Assembly: GCA_020630355.1 (NCBI GenBank)
Contig: JAHDBO010000104.1
Coordinates: 1 to 6,909 of the forward strand
Reading direction: 5' to 3'
Length of the DNA stretch: 6,909 nt
Origin: Saprospiraceae bacterium
Lineage (GTDB): Bacteria > Bacteroidota > Bacteroidia > Chitinophagales > Saprospiraceae
Both the position numbers and the translations under genes were made by a program. The notes beneath the pieces are model-generated. The model had not been told where the DNA came from. It saw only the letters and a program-made list of their open reading frames with translations, and did no database searches. Positions 1 to 5,755 of the stretch are shown piece by piece; within the stretch, counting starts at the first letter, position 1; each line of letters opens with the position of its first letter.

Positions 1-393
1 ACGCAAGTTGATGTGAAACATCATCCTAGGACTTTCGGTACTTCTAAATATGGTATCGGTAGAACGGTCAAAGTGGTGAGTGATCTCTTGTTAATGTTGT
101 TTTTCAAACAGTATCTTTCTAAACCAATGCACCTCTTCGGGAATACGGGTTTAATGGTTTTTGGAGTGGGACTTCTGATTAATATCTACTTACTTGTACT
201 CAAATTTATGGGACAGGATATCTGGGGCAAACCTCTTTTGCTTCTAGGTTTGATGTTGGTGCTAGGGGGCATTCAACTAATCACTATTGGTATTGTGGTT
301 GAAATACAGATGCGTACTTATTACGAATCACAAGGGAAAACACCTTATAAGATTCGACGTATTCATCAATCTGAGGCAGAGTATGTCGAATAA
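1..393 (+). CDS. C-terminal part of a membrane glycosyltransferase, family 2 (polyprenyl/dolichyl-phosphate sugar synthase type), 5' truncated by the window edge
   Basis: The reading frame is open from base 1 and ends at TAA 391-393. A GTG at 13 is in frame, but the residues before it fit the family, so the real start lies upstream. Seen: a segment HHPRTFGTSKYGIGRT, which matches the conserved end of the catalytic domain of GT2 enzymes of the dolichyl-phosphate mannose synthase/GtrB class, then an amphipathic stretch (DLLLMLFFKQYL), two hydrophobic membrane segments (about bases 145-220 and 230-305) and a basic tail (YYESQGKTPYKIRR). Known for the family: a sugar is moved from a nucleotide donor to polyprenyl phosphate on the cytoplasmic face of the membrane. 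The catalytic DxD and nucleotide-binding residues are outside the window, so donor and acceptor cannot be inferred. The stop lies inside the next gene, an 11-base overlap that suggests coupled translation with the flippase-like protein. Confidence 0.85.
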   Translation, partial: TQVDVKHHPRTFGTSKYGIGRTVKVVSDLLLMLFFKQYLSKPMHLFGNTGLMVFGVGLLINIYLLVLKFMGQDIWGKPLLLLGLMLVLGGIQLITIGIVVEIQMRTYYESQGKTPYKIRRIHQSEAEYVE

Positions 394-1264
394 GACAAGC
401 ATCAATTGGAAAAGGTATCTTATTTTTTTTGCTAAGGTCGGCGTATCGATTTTAGCATTGATGTTTGTTTTCAAACATATTGATTTTACGAAGGTATCCG
501 AGCTATTGACTCAATCCAACCCCTTGTTTATAAGTCTAGCTTTGTTGTTATTTCTTTTTTCACAATGGCTTTCTGCTAGGCGACTCAATTTTTTTTTCAA
601 GGCACTTGGCATCCCACTGAAAGAATCTTTCAATATCCGCTTGTATCTGTTGGGGATGTACTACAATCTTTTCTTACCTGGTGGGGTGGGGGGCGATGCT
701 TACAAAATCATTTTACTACATCAACATAGTAAAGTGCCTAGGACGCAATTATTCTTAGCCTTATTATTGGATAGATTGGCAGGATTGGTCGCCATAGGAT
801 ATTTATTATTGTTGATGAGTTTGGGAATAGACGTGCTCTACCAATACAGTATTTATTTTGTATGGCTGATTCCTTTGGCTTACGGGCTTATTAAGTGGTT
901 ATTGGGGCGATTCACTCCCCAATTTTCTACGGCTTATCATCCTGTGATGATATATGCGCTTATGGTGCAGCTTTCACAGATTTTGGCTATTGTTTGTATT
1001 GTTTATGCACTAGGCGATACAAACCAGTGGACAAGCTATGCCGTACTTTTCTTAGTTTCTTCCATTGCTGCCGCATTACCGCTTACTATCGGAGGGGCAG
1101 GAGCAAGAGAGGCCGTGTTTTTATACGGAGCAAGTTGGTTGAGTCTACAGCAAGAAATAGCAGTTACGGCTAGTTTGTTGTTTTATATGATTACTGTTTT
1201 TATCTCCTTTTGGGGGATTATTTACAGTTTCAATACACCTAGATTTGAGCTGAACCGCCAGTAA
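383..1264 (+). CDS. Flippase-like integral membrane protein (lysylphosphatidylglycerol synthase TM / UPF0104 family)
   Basis: A 293-residue polytopic protein with no soluble catalytic domain. ATG 383 is chosen because GAGGCAGAG lies just before it and the product then starts in the usual way for the family (short polar head, basic NWKRY, first membrane helix about residues 12-30). The frame is open further upstream to a TTG at 287, but that would read through the glycosyltransferase's conserved end. Family signatures: NLFLPGGVGGDAYK (about residues 95-108), DRLAGL (130-135) and LPLTIGGAGAREAVF (232-246), with roughly seven or eight hydrophobic segments and a last helix at about 265-283. Known: the family includes the membrane half of MprF and of archaeal AglD and is thought to translocate or hold lipid-linked substrates. 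Inferred: it works with the upstream glycosyltransferase on a lipid-linked sugar. No aminoacyl transferase domain is present, so it is not a full MprF. Its last 120 bases overlap the convergent topoisomerase gene. Confidence 0.88.
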   Translation: MSNKTSINWKRYLIFFAKVGVSILALMFVFKHIDFTKVSELLTQSNPLFISLALLLFLFSQWLSARRLNFFFKALGIPLKESFNIRLYLLGMYYNLFLPGGVGGDAYKIILLHQHSKVPRTQLFLALLLDRLAGLVAIGYLLLLMSLGIDVLYQYSIYFVWLIPLAYGLIKWLLGRFTPQFSTAYHPVMIYALMVQLSQILAIVCIVYALGDTNQWTSYAVLFLVSSIAAALPLTIGGAGAREAVFLYGASWLSLQQEIAVTASLLFYMITVFISFWGIIYSFNTPRFELNRQ

Positions 1265-3874
1265 CGCATTAACCAAAAACAGCTCTCCTTGTCCTTTATT
1301 GATTTCAAATTCAATCGTATCCCCTGTTTTTGGAGTGGGTTCCGTTTTAGGTATTTCAAGTAGTTTTATACCAGAAATTTTACGCTCTTCAAGACGATTA
1401 CCTAGGGCTTTCCACCCTTTGACATCAATGAAATCATCTAGCTGAATGTCTTTTTCTATTTTTTCGTTTTTCTCTCGGTAGCTGTATTCGATTTTGGTAC
1501 TTGGTTCTGTACTGACAAACAGTAAACTCGAAGAGCGGTGGTCAGAAATAAATTTGAAACGCTGGTTTTGGGAAGCCGTTTCTATTTGGAATCGCTTGAC
1601 CATTGTCCATTTTTTATGACCATCATAATGAACCGCAGTAATGACGCCCTCTTTATCCAATTTCTGGATAAGCATCAAATCCTTGGCTTCATAGCGATTA
1701 GTCAGCTCAAAATCGGTTAGCTCATAGCTCCCATCTTTGTAAATGACCAAAATCAAATCACCCGTGTCAAATGCTCCAACGAAAATACCTCGCTCGTCGG
1801 TATTAAGTCGGCCACTGGCTTCGTCCATCCATATTTTCTGTGCTCCGAGGGTCGATTTTCCAACAGATACTTGAGAGACTTTTCGGACGGGATATTTCGT
1901 CAAGATATTCCCTTGGGAAGAACGCCCTTTGATGGCAATTTCGCCAAAATCAAAGTCAAACACTTTTTTCTTCGCCTTACAACCTTGGGATAATTGAATA
2001 TTGATGACTTCGGATTCTCCGTTTGGATTACTGGTAAAATATAAAATCTTGGAACGTGGATTACCTTTAGTGATAGGGTAGGCTTTGTCTCTTGTAATCG
2101 CTTTTACATTGAAGCGTTTGATGTAGGAAGTCCCTGTTTTTCCATCCAAATAAACCAAGTTATAGGTGGTGCGTTCATCGCCTTTCTTCCAGACATCTAC
2201 ATGGATGATATTTTTACCAATAAAAGTCTTTTCAGCAATACGAGTTACTTGGAAAGTCCCGTCTTTCAAAAAGACAATAACATCATCTATATCTGAGCAT
2301 TCTGCGATAAACTCATCTTTTTTCAAACCAAAACCAATGAAACCCTCTTTGCGGTTGGCGTACAATTTGACATTATTGGAAACGACCTGCGTCTTATCAA
2401 TAGAGTCAAAAGTGGTGATTTCGGTTTTGCGCTCTCGTCCTTTGCCATACTTGGAAAGGATATTCTCGAAGAAGGCAATGGCAAAAGCAACCAAATTAGC
2501 TAGGTTGTGCTTGACTTCTTCCAGTTCTGCTTCAAGATTGGCAATTTGCTCATCTGCTTTGAAGACATTGTATTTAGAAATGCGTTTGATTTTGATTTCA
2601 GTCAATCGGGTAATATCGTCTTCAGTGATATTTCTTTTTAATAAAAATCGCTTATCGGCAGCACCTTTTATGGGGTCAGAAGGCGTGGCTATATATCTTT
2701 TCAAAGCTTTATCAATCGTCTCAATAACGGCCTCCCAGGTTTCACATTCTTCAATTTCCCTATAAATCCTTTCTTGGATAAATATCTTTTCCAAGGAAGC
2801 AAAATGCCATTTTTCTTCTAGTTCCGCTTTCTTGATTTCCAACTCTAGGCGAAGCAATTCTTTGGTCTGCTCCGTACACATCCTCAGGATGTCTTCCACG
2901 TTTAGGAAGTGCGGTTTGTCATCAATGATGATACAGGCATTGGTAGAAATCGAGATTTCACAATTGCTGAAGGCATAGAGTGCATCCATGGTCAAGTCGG
3001 GCGAAACACCCGTCGCCAACTCTACCAGCAATTCCACTTCGGCAGCCGTATTGTCGGTGACTTTCTTGATTTTGATTTTGCCCTTATCGTTGGCTTTTAA
3101 GATGCTTTCTACCAAATTGGTCGTCGTCACCCCATAAGGCAATTCCTTGATGACCAAGTACTTTTTGTCCCTTTGCTCGATTTTAGCACGCACTTTGACT
3201 TTTCCACCCCGTTTCCCTGCATTGTATTCACTGACATCAATCATCCCGCCCGTCTCGAAGTCGGGATAGATTTTGACTTTTTTCCCTTCTAGGAGCTTGA
3301 TAGATGCCTTGATGAGTTCGATGAAGTTGTGAGGGAGTATTTTGGTAGACAATCCCACCGCAATTCCTTCCACACCCTGAGCAAGCAGAAGGGGGAATTT
3401 GGAAGGGAGCGCTATGGGTTCTTTTTTTCGACCATCATAAGAAAGCTGCCAATCGGTGGTTTGTGGGTTGAATAAAACATCCAGCGCAAATTTGGTCAAT
3501 CTTGCTTCGATATAACGAGAAGCAGCAGCTCGGTCACCTGTTCGGGTATCTCCCCAGTTGCCCTGTGGGTCAATCAAAAGTCCTTTTTGACCTAGGTTTA
3601 CAAGCGCATCCCCAATAGCGGCGTCCCCATGTGGATGATATTGCATCGTATTTCCGATGATATTGGCTACCTTATGATAGCGACCATCATCAGTCGTCTT
3701 CATGGCATGCATGATTCGACGTTGTACGGGCTTTAGCCCATCAATTATACTAGGAACGGCACGCTCTAATATTACATAAGAAGCGTAATCCAAAAAGTAT
3801 TCTTCGTACATCCCGCCAAGGCTGACTAATTGTTCTTCCTCGGCTCCGTTTTGGTGGAATGTTTCTTCTGACAT
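1145..3874 (-). CDS. parC: Type IIA DNA topoisomerase subunit A (topoisomerase IV ParC / GyrA-like)
   Basis: A 909-residue protein, the DNA breakage-reunion subunit of a type IIA topoisomerase that decatenates and relaxes DNA with an ATPase partner (ParE/GyrB). Seen: N-terminal DGLKPVQRRI (residues 45-54), YHPHGDAAIGDA (79-90), and AAASRYIEARL (117-127) with the Arg120-Tyr121 catalytic pair. GVEGIAVGLSTKILPHN (167-183) carries the DNA-intercalating Ile at about 179, and ELPYGVTTTNL follows (244-254). Charged helices at about 335-370 and 437-475 fit the coiled-coil gate, and a divergent beta-pinwheel-like C-terminal region spans about 490-865. The gyrase GyrA-box (QRRGGKG) is not seen, which favours ParC over GyrA. 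ATG 3874 begins at the family's normal N-terminus, with AAGG a few bases upstream. No parE lies next to it in the window, so the partner is encoded elsewhere. The last ~43 residues look like an unnatural extension. Ala85 sits where E. coli GyrA has the quinolone-relevant Ser83. Confidence 0.95.
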   Translation of the reverse strand: MSEETFHQNGAEEEQLVSLGGMYEEYFLDYASYVILERAVPSIIDGLKPVQRRIMHAMKTTDDGRYHKVANIIGNTMQYHPHGDAAIGDALVNLGQKGLLIDPQGNWGDTRTGDRAAASRYIEARLTKFALDVLFNPQTTDWQLSYDGRKKEPIALPSKFPLLLAQGVEGIAVGLSTKILPHNFIELIKASIKLLEGKKVKIYPDFETGGMIDVSEYNAGKRGGKVKVRAKIEQRDKKYLVIKELPYGVTTTNLVESILKANDKGKIKIKKVTDNTAAEVELLVELATGVSPDLTMDALYAFSNCEISISTNACIIIDDKPHFLNVEDILRMCTEQTKELLRLELEIKKAELEEKWHFASLEKIFIQERIYREIEECETWEAVIETIDKALKRYIATPSDPIKGAADKRFLLKRNITEDDITRLTEIKIKRISKYNVFKADEQIANLEAELEEVKHNLANLVAFAIAFFENILSKYGKGRERKTEITTFDSIDKTQVVSNNVKLYANRKEGFIGFGLKKDEFIAECSDIDDVIVFLKDGTFQVTRIAEKTFIGKNIIHVDVWKKGDERTTYNLVYLDGKTGTSYIKRFNVKAITRDKAYPITKGNPRSKILYFTSNPNGESEVINIQLSQGCKAKKKVFDFDFGEIAIKGRSSQGNILTKYPVRKVSQVSVGKSTLGAQKIWMDEASGRLNTDERGIFVGAFDTGDLILVIYKDGSYELTDFELTNRYEAKDLMLIQKLDKEGVITAVHYDGHKKWTMVKRFQIETASQNQRFKFISDHRSSSLLFVSTEPSTKIEYSYREKNEKIEKDIQLDDFIDVKGWKALGNRLEERKISGIKLLEIPKTEPTPKTGDTIEFEINKGQGELFLVNALLAVQLKSRCIETVNNPPKGDKNSNHIKQQTSRNCYFLL
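1148..1276 (-). other. Probable 3' extension of the topoisomerase reading frame, antisense to the flippase gene
   Basis: Codons 867-909 of the topoisomerase follow a residue run KGQGELF, the kind of acidic/GxLF end at which related proteins commonly stop. The extension (beginning LVNALLAVQ, ending NCYFLL) is polar, low in recognisable structure, and lies almost wholly antisense to the flippase's last helix; the flippase stop codon TAA (1262-1264) is read here as Leu. Just at the junction the minus strand has five T in a row (1279-1275). One extra T, or two fewer, gives an immediate in-frame stop (ELF-F-G-stop or ELF-G-stop), and one base change in the next codon (TTG to TAG) would do the same. 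Inference: natural stop loss or frameshift, or a sequencing error. Confidence 0.55.
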
Positions 3875-3910
3875 TGACCTTATTTTTAAACTAATTGAGC
3901 ATAAAAATAC

Positions 3911-3950
3911 AAATAAAAGCTTTTATTTTAAAATAATTTGTTTTTAAAAA
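3911..3950. repeat. Cluster of AT palindromes upstream of the topoisomerase gene
   Basis: An 18-base perfect palindrome centred on AAGCTT (3911-3928) runs into a second 12-base palindrome, TATTTTAAAATA (3924-3935), and is followed by TTTTTAAAAA (3941-3950). They lie 37-76 bases upstream of the topoisomerase ATG. In so AT-rich a stretch short palindromes arise by chance, but the 18-base one is long enough to note as a possible operator, or as a supercoiling-sensitive promoter element, which would suit a topoisomerase gene. The function is inferred only. Confidence 0.4.
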
Positions 3951-4014
3951 TAAAGCCTATTAATAATGAATTGTTCTTTTTAGTTTTTTACGAGCATGGT
4001 ATTCATTTTATTTG

Positions 4015-4022
4015 TACCTTTG
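4015..4022 (+). promoter_or_regulatory. Bacteroidota -7 promoter element (TACCTTTG) for the RRM gene
   Basis: TACCTTTG is an exact match to the TAnnTTTG -7 consensus of the primary sigma factor of Bacteroidota. The -33 TTTG box is not clear at the usual spacing; only a T-run (about 3984-3989) lies in that area. A start of transcription about seven bases downstream would give a leader of roughly 150 bases, U-rich and without a Shine-Dalgarno sequence, before ATG 4183. Long leaders are common for cold-shock-type RNA-binding proteins; regulation through the leader is inference. Confidence 0.55.
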
Positions 4023-4182
4023 TGCTTAATCGCAGATATTTTAATCTATTAGAATGTTTGTGTTGTTCTTTGATGAGTGTTTTTTTTGAAATTTTTATCA
4101 ATCGGTATTTGTTTTACCTTATTTGTCATTTTTAGAACAATTCACTTTTCATTGTTTTTTTATCATTTATTAATTTTTTCTG

Positions 4183-4524
4183 ATGAACATTTTTGTAGCA
4201 AATTTAGACTACAGTGTTGCAAGCGAAGACTTGCAAGCAACTTTTGAGCAATTTGGAGAGGTTACTTCTGCGAAAGTAATCATGGACAGAGACACTGGCC
4301 GATCCAAAGGTTTTGGTTTTGTTGAAATGGCAAATGACGACGAAGGGTACGAAGCAATCAATGCTTTGAACGAATCTGAGATTGAAGGTAGAACAATCGT
4401 AGTGAAAAAAGCACGTCCAAGAGAGGAGCGTGGCGGCGGTGGCGGTGGAAATCGCTTCAACCGTGGCGGCGGTGGCGGTGGCTTCAACCGTGACAGAGGT
4501 GGCTACAACAACAGAAGATACTAA
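4183..4524 (+). CDS. Small RNA-binding protein: one RRM domain plus glycine-rich RGG-like tail
   Basis: A 113-residue cytoplasmic protein. The single RNA recognition motif spans about residues 1-80: RNP2 is IFVANL (3-8) and RNP1 is KGFGFVEM (42-49), with the RNA-stacking aromatics at Phe4, Phe44 and Phe46. The tail (83-113) is a glycine run interrupted by Arg, Asn and Phe (RGGGGGG, NRFNRGGGGGG, DRGGYNNRRY), much like eukaryotic and cyanobacterial glycine-rich RNA-binding proteins. Known: such Rbp proteins are widespread in Bacteroidota and cyanobacteria and bind single-stranded RNA, with proposed roles in global post-transcriptional control or cold adaptation. The ATG at 4183 places RNP2 at the usual distance from the N-terminus. 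No Shine-Dalgarno is seen, only an A/T-rich leader, as is usual in this phylum. It is a single-gene unit with its own promoter and a strong terminator. Confidence 0.93.
   Translation: MNIFVANLDYSVASEDLQATFEQFGEVTSAKVIMDRDTGRSKGFGFVEMANDDEGYEAINALNESEIEGRTIVVKKARPREERGGGGGGNRFNRGGGGGGFNRDRGGYNNRRY
4429..4481 (+). repeat. Direct repeat in the glycine-rich tail of the RRM gene
   Basis: A 20-base GC-rich unit, beginning CGTGGCGGCGGT, occurs at 4429-4448 and identically at 4462-4481, each followed by CTTCAAC after zero or six bases. It encodes the RGGGGGG blocks. Its GC content contrasts strongly with the surrounding AT-rich sequence, and the identity at synonymous positions suggests recent duplication or slippage, so the tail length may vary between strains. 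Confidence 0.8.
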
Positions 4525-4597
4525 GATACCAGTATAATCGAATTGCAAACCCCTTTTTCAGCTCGCTGAAAAAGGGGTTTTGCTTTCTATTGGTATC
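4525..4597. terminator. Two-tier hairpin terminator between the RRM and metallophosphatase genes (probably bidirectional)
   Basis: The inner hairpin is a perfect 15-base-pair stem (4547-4561 with 4566-4580) and a CTCG tetraloop; the arms read AAACCCCTTTTTCAG and CTGAAAAAGGGGTTT, followed by T and a T-rich stretch. An outer stem pairs GATACCAGTA (4525-4534) with TATTGGTATC (4588-4597), ten pairs including one G-T, starting on the base after the RRM stop codon. Read from the other strand the inner stem is also preceded by A-rich and followed by T-rich sequence, so it can end the convergent metallophosphatase transcript as well. Confidence 0.9.
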
Positions 4598-4621
4598 ATT
4601 TTGACTAAAAGGAGAAAAACA

Positions 4622-5533
4622 TCATTTCACATAGATACTCTCACAAGTCACACACTTATTCGCAGCGTTTTTCTCAAAATAGACATCCAATCGTCCTAGT
4701 AAAACACCGGCCCAACCTGCTTGATGAATCATAATGGGTTTGCCTGCTGCATTGCGTCCTTCATCGGGTTGCTTCATGAAAGTATGCGTATGTCCTCCTA
4801 GTATCAAATCGATATTCTTAGAGTTTTTGGCTAAGACAATATCCGATACTTTATTGGTCTGATATTTATAACCCAGGTGCGACAAACATATTACAAAATC
4901 GCATTTCTCTTCTTGTTTTAGATAAGCTGCGACTCGATTGGCGTTTTCAATTGGATTTTGGTATTGGATGGTGCCATATAATTTTTTGGGTACCAAGCCG
5001 TCCAGTTCAATACCAACTCCAAGTATCCCAATTTTAAGTTTTCCTTTTTGAATGATTTTATAAGCTTGGATAAGTCCTTCCATATCCGTTCCTCTAAAAT
5101 CATAATTGGCGTTAACAAAGCTGAAATTAGCTAGAGGATGCTGTTTGACAAAACCATCAATTCCTGCATCAAAATCGTGATTGCCCAGTGTTGCCACATC
5201 ATAATTCATCTGGCTCATCAGTTTGAACTCCAGTTCGCCTCCAAAGTAATTGAAGAAGGGCGTCCCTTGGAAAATATCACCAGAATCCAAGAGTAGGACG
5301 TTCTTTTCTTGCGCCCTGACTTGTTTGATCAGTGCTGCACGTTTGGCAGCTCCACCCATTCCTGCAAACCGCCCACCATCAGATGGAAAGGGCTTGATGC
5401 GGCTGTGTACGTCGTTGGTATGAAGAATGGTCAGTTTCTCGACCTTGGGTTTATCCATTGCCCATAGGGGCAGTCCTGAAGCAACAAAAGCAAGGGTTGT
5501 TCCTGTTGATTTGATGAAGTGGCGACGTGTCAT
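4622..5533 (-). CDS. Tat-exported metallophosphatase, catalytic domain of the 5'-nucleotidase/UshA family
   Basis: A 303-residue periplasmic or exported phosphoesterase. ATG 5533 is chosen because it begins a twin-arginine signal (TRRHFIKSTG, then a hydrophobic stretch to about residue 25); the frame stays open to 5602, but the extra 23 residues would bury the signal. The mature part has the complete dinuclear-metal phosphoesterase set: NDVH (Asp41, His43), DSGD (Asp86), GNHD (117-120), SHLG (His219) and GGHTH (246-250). Known for the family: hydrolysis of nucleotides or other phosphate esters, often UDP-sugars or 2',3'-cyclic nucleotides. The C-terminal substrate-recognition domain (5'-nucleotidase C) of UshA-type enzymes is absent. 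In many Bacteroidota it is made by a separate adjacent gene, but neither neighbour here is that gene. The substrate is therefore unknown. The gene ends 25 bases from the shared terminator and converges on the RRM gene. Confidence 0.92.
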   Translation of the reverse strand: MTRRHFIKSTGTTLAFVASGLPLWAMDKPKVEKLTILHTNDVHSRIKPFPSDGGRFAGMGGAAKRAALIKQVRAQEKNVLLLDSGDIFQGTPFFNYFGGELEFKLMSQMNYDVATLGNHDFDAGIDGFVKQHPLANFSFVNANYDFRGTDMEGLIQAYKIIQKGKLKIGILGVGIELDGLVPKKLYGTIQYQNPIENANRVAAYLKQEEKCDFVICLSHLGYKYQTNKVSDIVLAKNSKNIDLILGGHTHTFMKQPDEGRNAAGKPIMIHQAGWAGVLLGRLDVYFEKNAANKCVTCESIYVK

Positions 5534-5558
5534 ACTATTTATAAATAAATGATTTTTC

Positions 5559-5566
5559 CAAAAATA
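5559..5566 (-). promoter_or_regulatory. Proximal -7 promoter-like element (TATTTTTG) for the metallophosphatase gene
   Basis: On the minus strand TATTTTTG matches TAnnTTTG and would start transcription about 20 bases before ATG 5533. The sequence around it is AT-rich, so a chance match is quite possible, and no good -33 TTTG is at the expected distance. It competes with the more distal element at 5712-5719. Confidence 0.35.
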
Positions 5567-5612
5567 AATAATATGTCGTGAAATAGCGCATACTCCTTCC
5601 AATGAATAAAGT

Positions 5613-5643
5613 GGAGCCGAAGCGCACGAGGCGCAACGACTCC
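5613..5643. repeat. GC-rich imperfect hairpin, possible REP-like element
   Basis: GGAG (5613-5616), GCGC (5622-5625), GCGC (5631-5634) and CTCC (5640-5643) are arranged symmetrically: two four-base stems separated by five-base internal loops on each side and a five-base apical loop. It is an island of GC in an AT-rich spacer. The core GCGCA...GCGCAACGA resembles the minus-strand sequence near 6867-6891. Only these two similar copies are visible, so membership in a dispersed repeat family is inference. Confidence 0.4.
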
Positions 5644-5647
5644 TGGA

Positions 5648-5674
5648 ATCAAAGAGATAGTCTTTGATCTCTTT
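5648..5674. promoter_or_regulatory. Two mutually exclusive hairpins in the leader region of the metallophosphatase gene
   Basis: ATCAAAGA (5648-5655) pairs with TCTTTGAT (5661-5668) around a GATAG loop, an eight-pair perfect stem. Alternatively AAAGAGAT (5651-5658) pairs with ATCTCTTT (5667-5674), also eight perfect pairs. The two stems share bases and cannot form together. If transcription starts at the distal promoter (5712-5719), both lie in the 5' leader of the metallophosphatase RNA. A switch or attenuator role is speculative; no run of U directly follows on the minus strand. Confidence 0.45.
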
Positions 5675-5711
5675 CGTGTAGTATGAAAATACTATTGTAA
5701 ATGGGTTGCTA

Positions 5712-5719
5712 CAAAAGTA
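5712..5719 (-). promoter_or_regulatory. Distal -7 promoter element (TACTTTTG), minus strand
   Basis: TACTTTTG on the minus strand matches the Bacteroidota TAnnTTTG -7 consensus and is identical to the element upstream of the glycoside hydrolase gene (6855-6862). TTTTTGA lies upstream (5731-5737) but only about 12 bases away, shorter than the usual -33/-7 spacing. It lies about 180 bases before the metallophosphatase ATG, giving a long structured leader, and 37 bases past the end of the glycoside hydrolase gene. Confidence 0.5.
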
Positions 5720-5755
5720 GTCCTATTGTTTCAAAAAGCCTAGCTCGGAAGAGTA

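Larger units (their letters stand above)
3875..4182. other. Divergent AT-rich intergenic region between the topoisomerase and RRM genes
   Basis: This 308-base spacer is very rich in A and T and holds the control regions of two divergent genes. The left half carries overlapping palindromes upstream of the topoisomerase gene. The right half carries a Bacteroidota-type -7 element and a long U-rich leader for the RRM gene. A weak reading frame at 3938-4135 would encode a Phe/Leu/Cys-rich 65-mer with no start signal or family resemblance; it is treated as chance. Confidence 0.7.

Noticed and set aside
287..382. Upstream extension of the flippase gene to a TTG start
   Set aside because: It would overlap the conserved C-terminus of the glycosyltransferase by over 100 bases; ATG 383 has a purine-rich ribosome site and gives a family-like N-terminus.
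895..1173. Second-frame 92-codon frame inside the flippase gene
   Set aside because: Cys/Tyr-rich frame shadow of a well-supported membrane protein.
2166..2765. A 199-codon open frame on the plus strand inside the topoisomerase gene
   Set aside because: It is an antisense shadow: Ser-rich with no domain likeness, while the other strand encodes a clear conserved protein.
3938..4135. Small 65-codon frame in the divergent spacer
   Set aside because: AT-driven composition, no ribosome site, overlaps the RRM promoter, no family likeness.
4204..4548. Open frames on the minus strand opposite the RRM gene, including a proline-rich one
   Set aside because: The Pro- and Ala-rich products are simply the complement of the glycine codons; the RRM protein has clear RNP motifs.
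5534..5602. Longer N-terminus of the metallophosphatase
   Set aside because: It would put 23 residues ahead of a clear twin-arginine signal peptide, and the extra residues show no family likeness.
5613..5674. CRISPR repeat, integron attC site or tRNA
   Set aside because: No regularly spaced repeats, no integrase core sites and no cloverleaf were found; only short hairpins are present.
5720..5755. Intrinsic terminator for the glycoside hydrolase gene
   Set aside because: On the minus strand AGCTAGGCT is followed by a T-run, but the stem is only three or four pairs, too weak to call.
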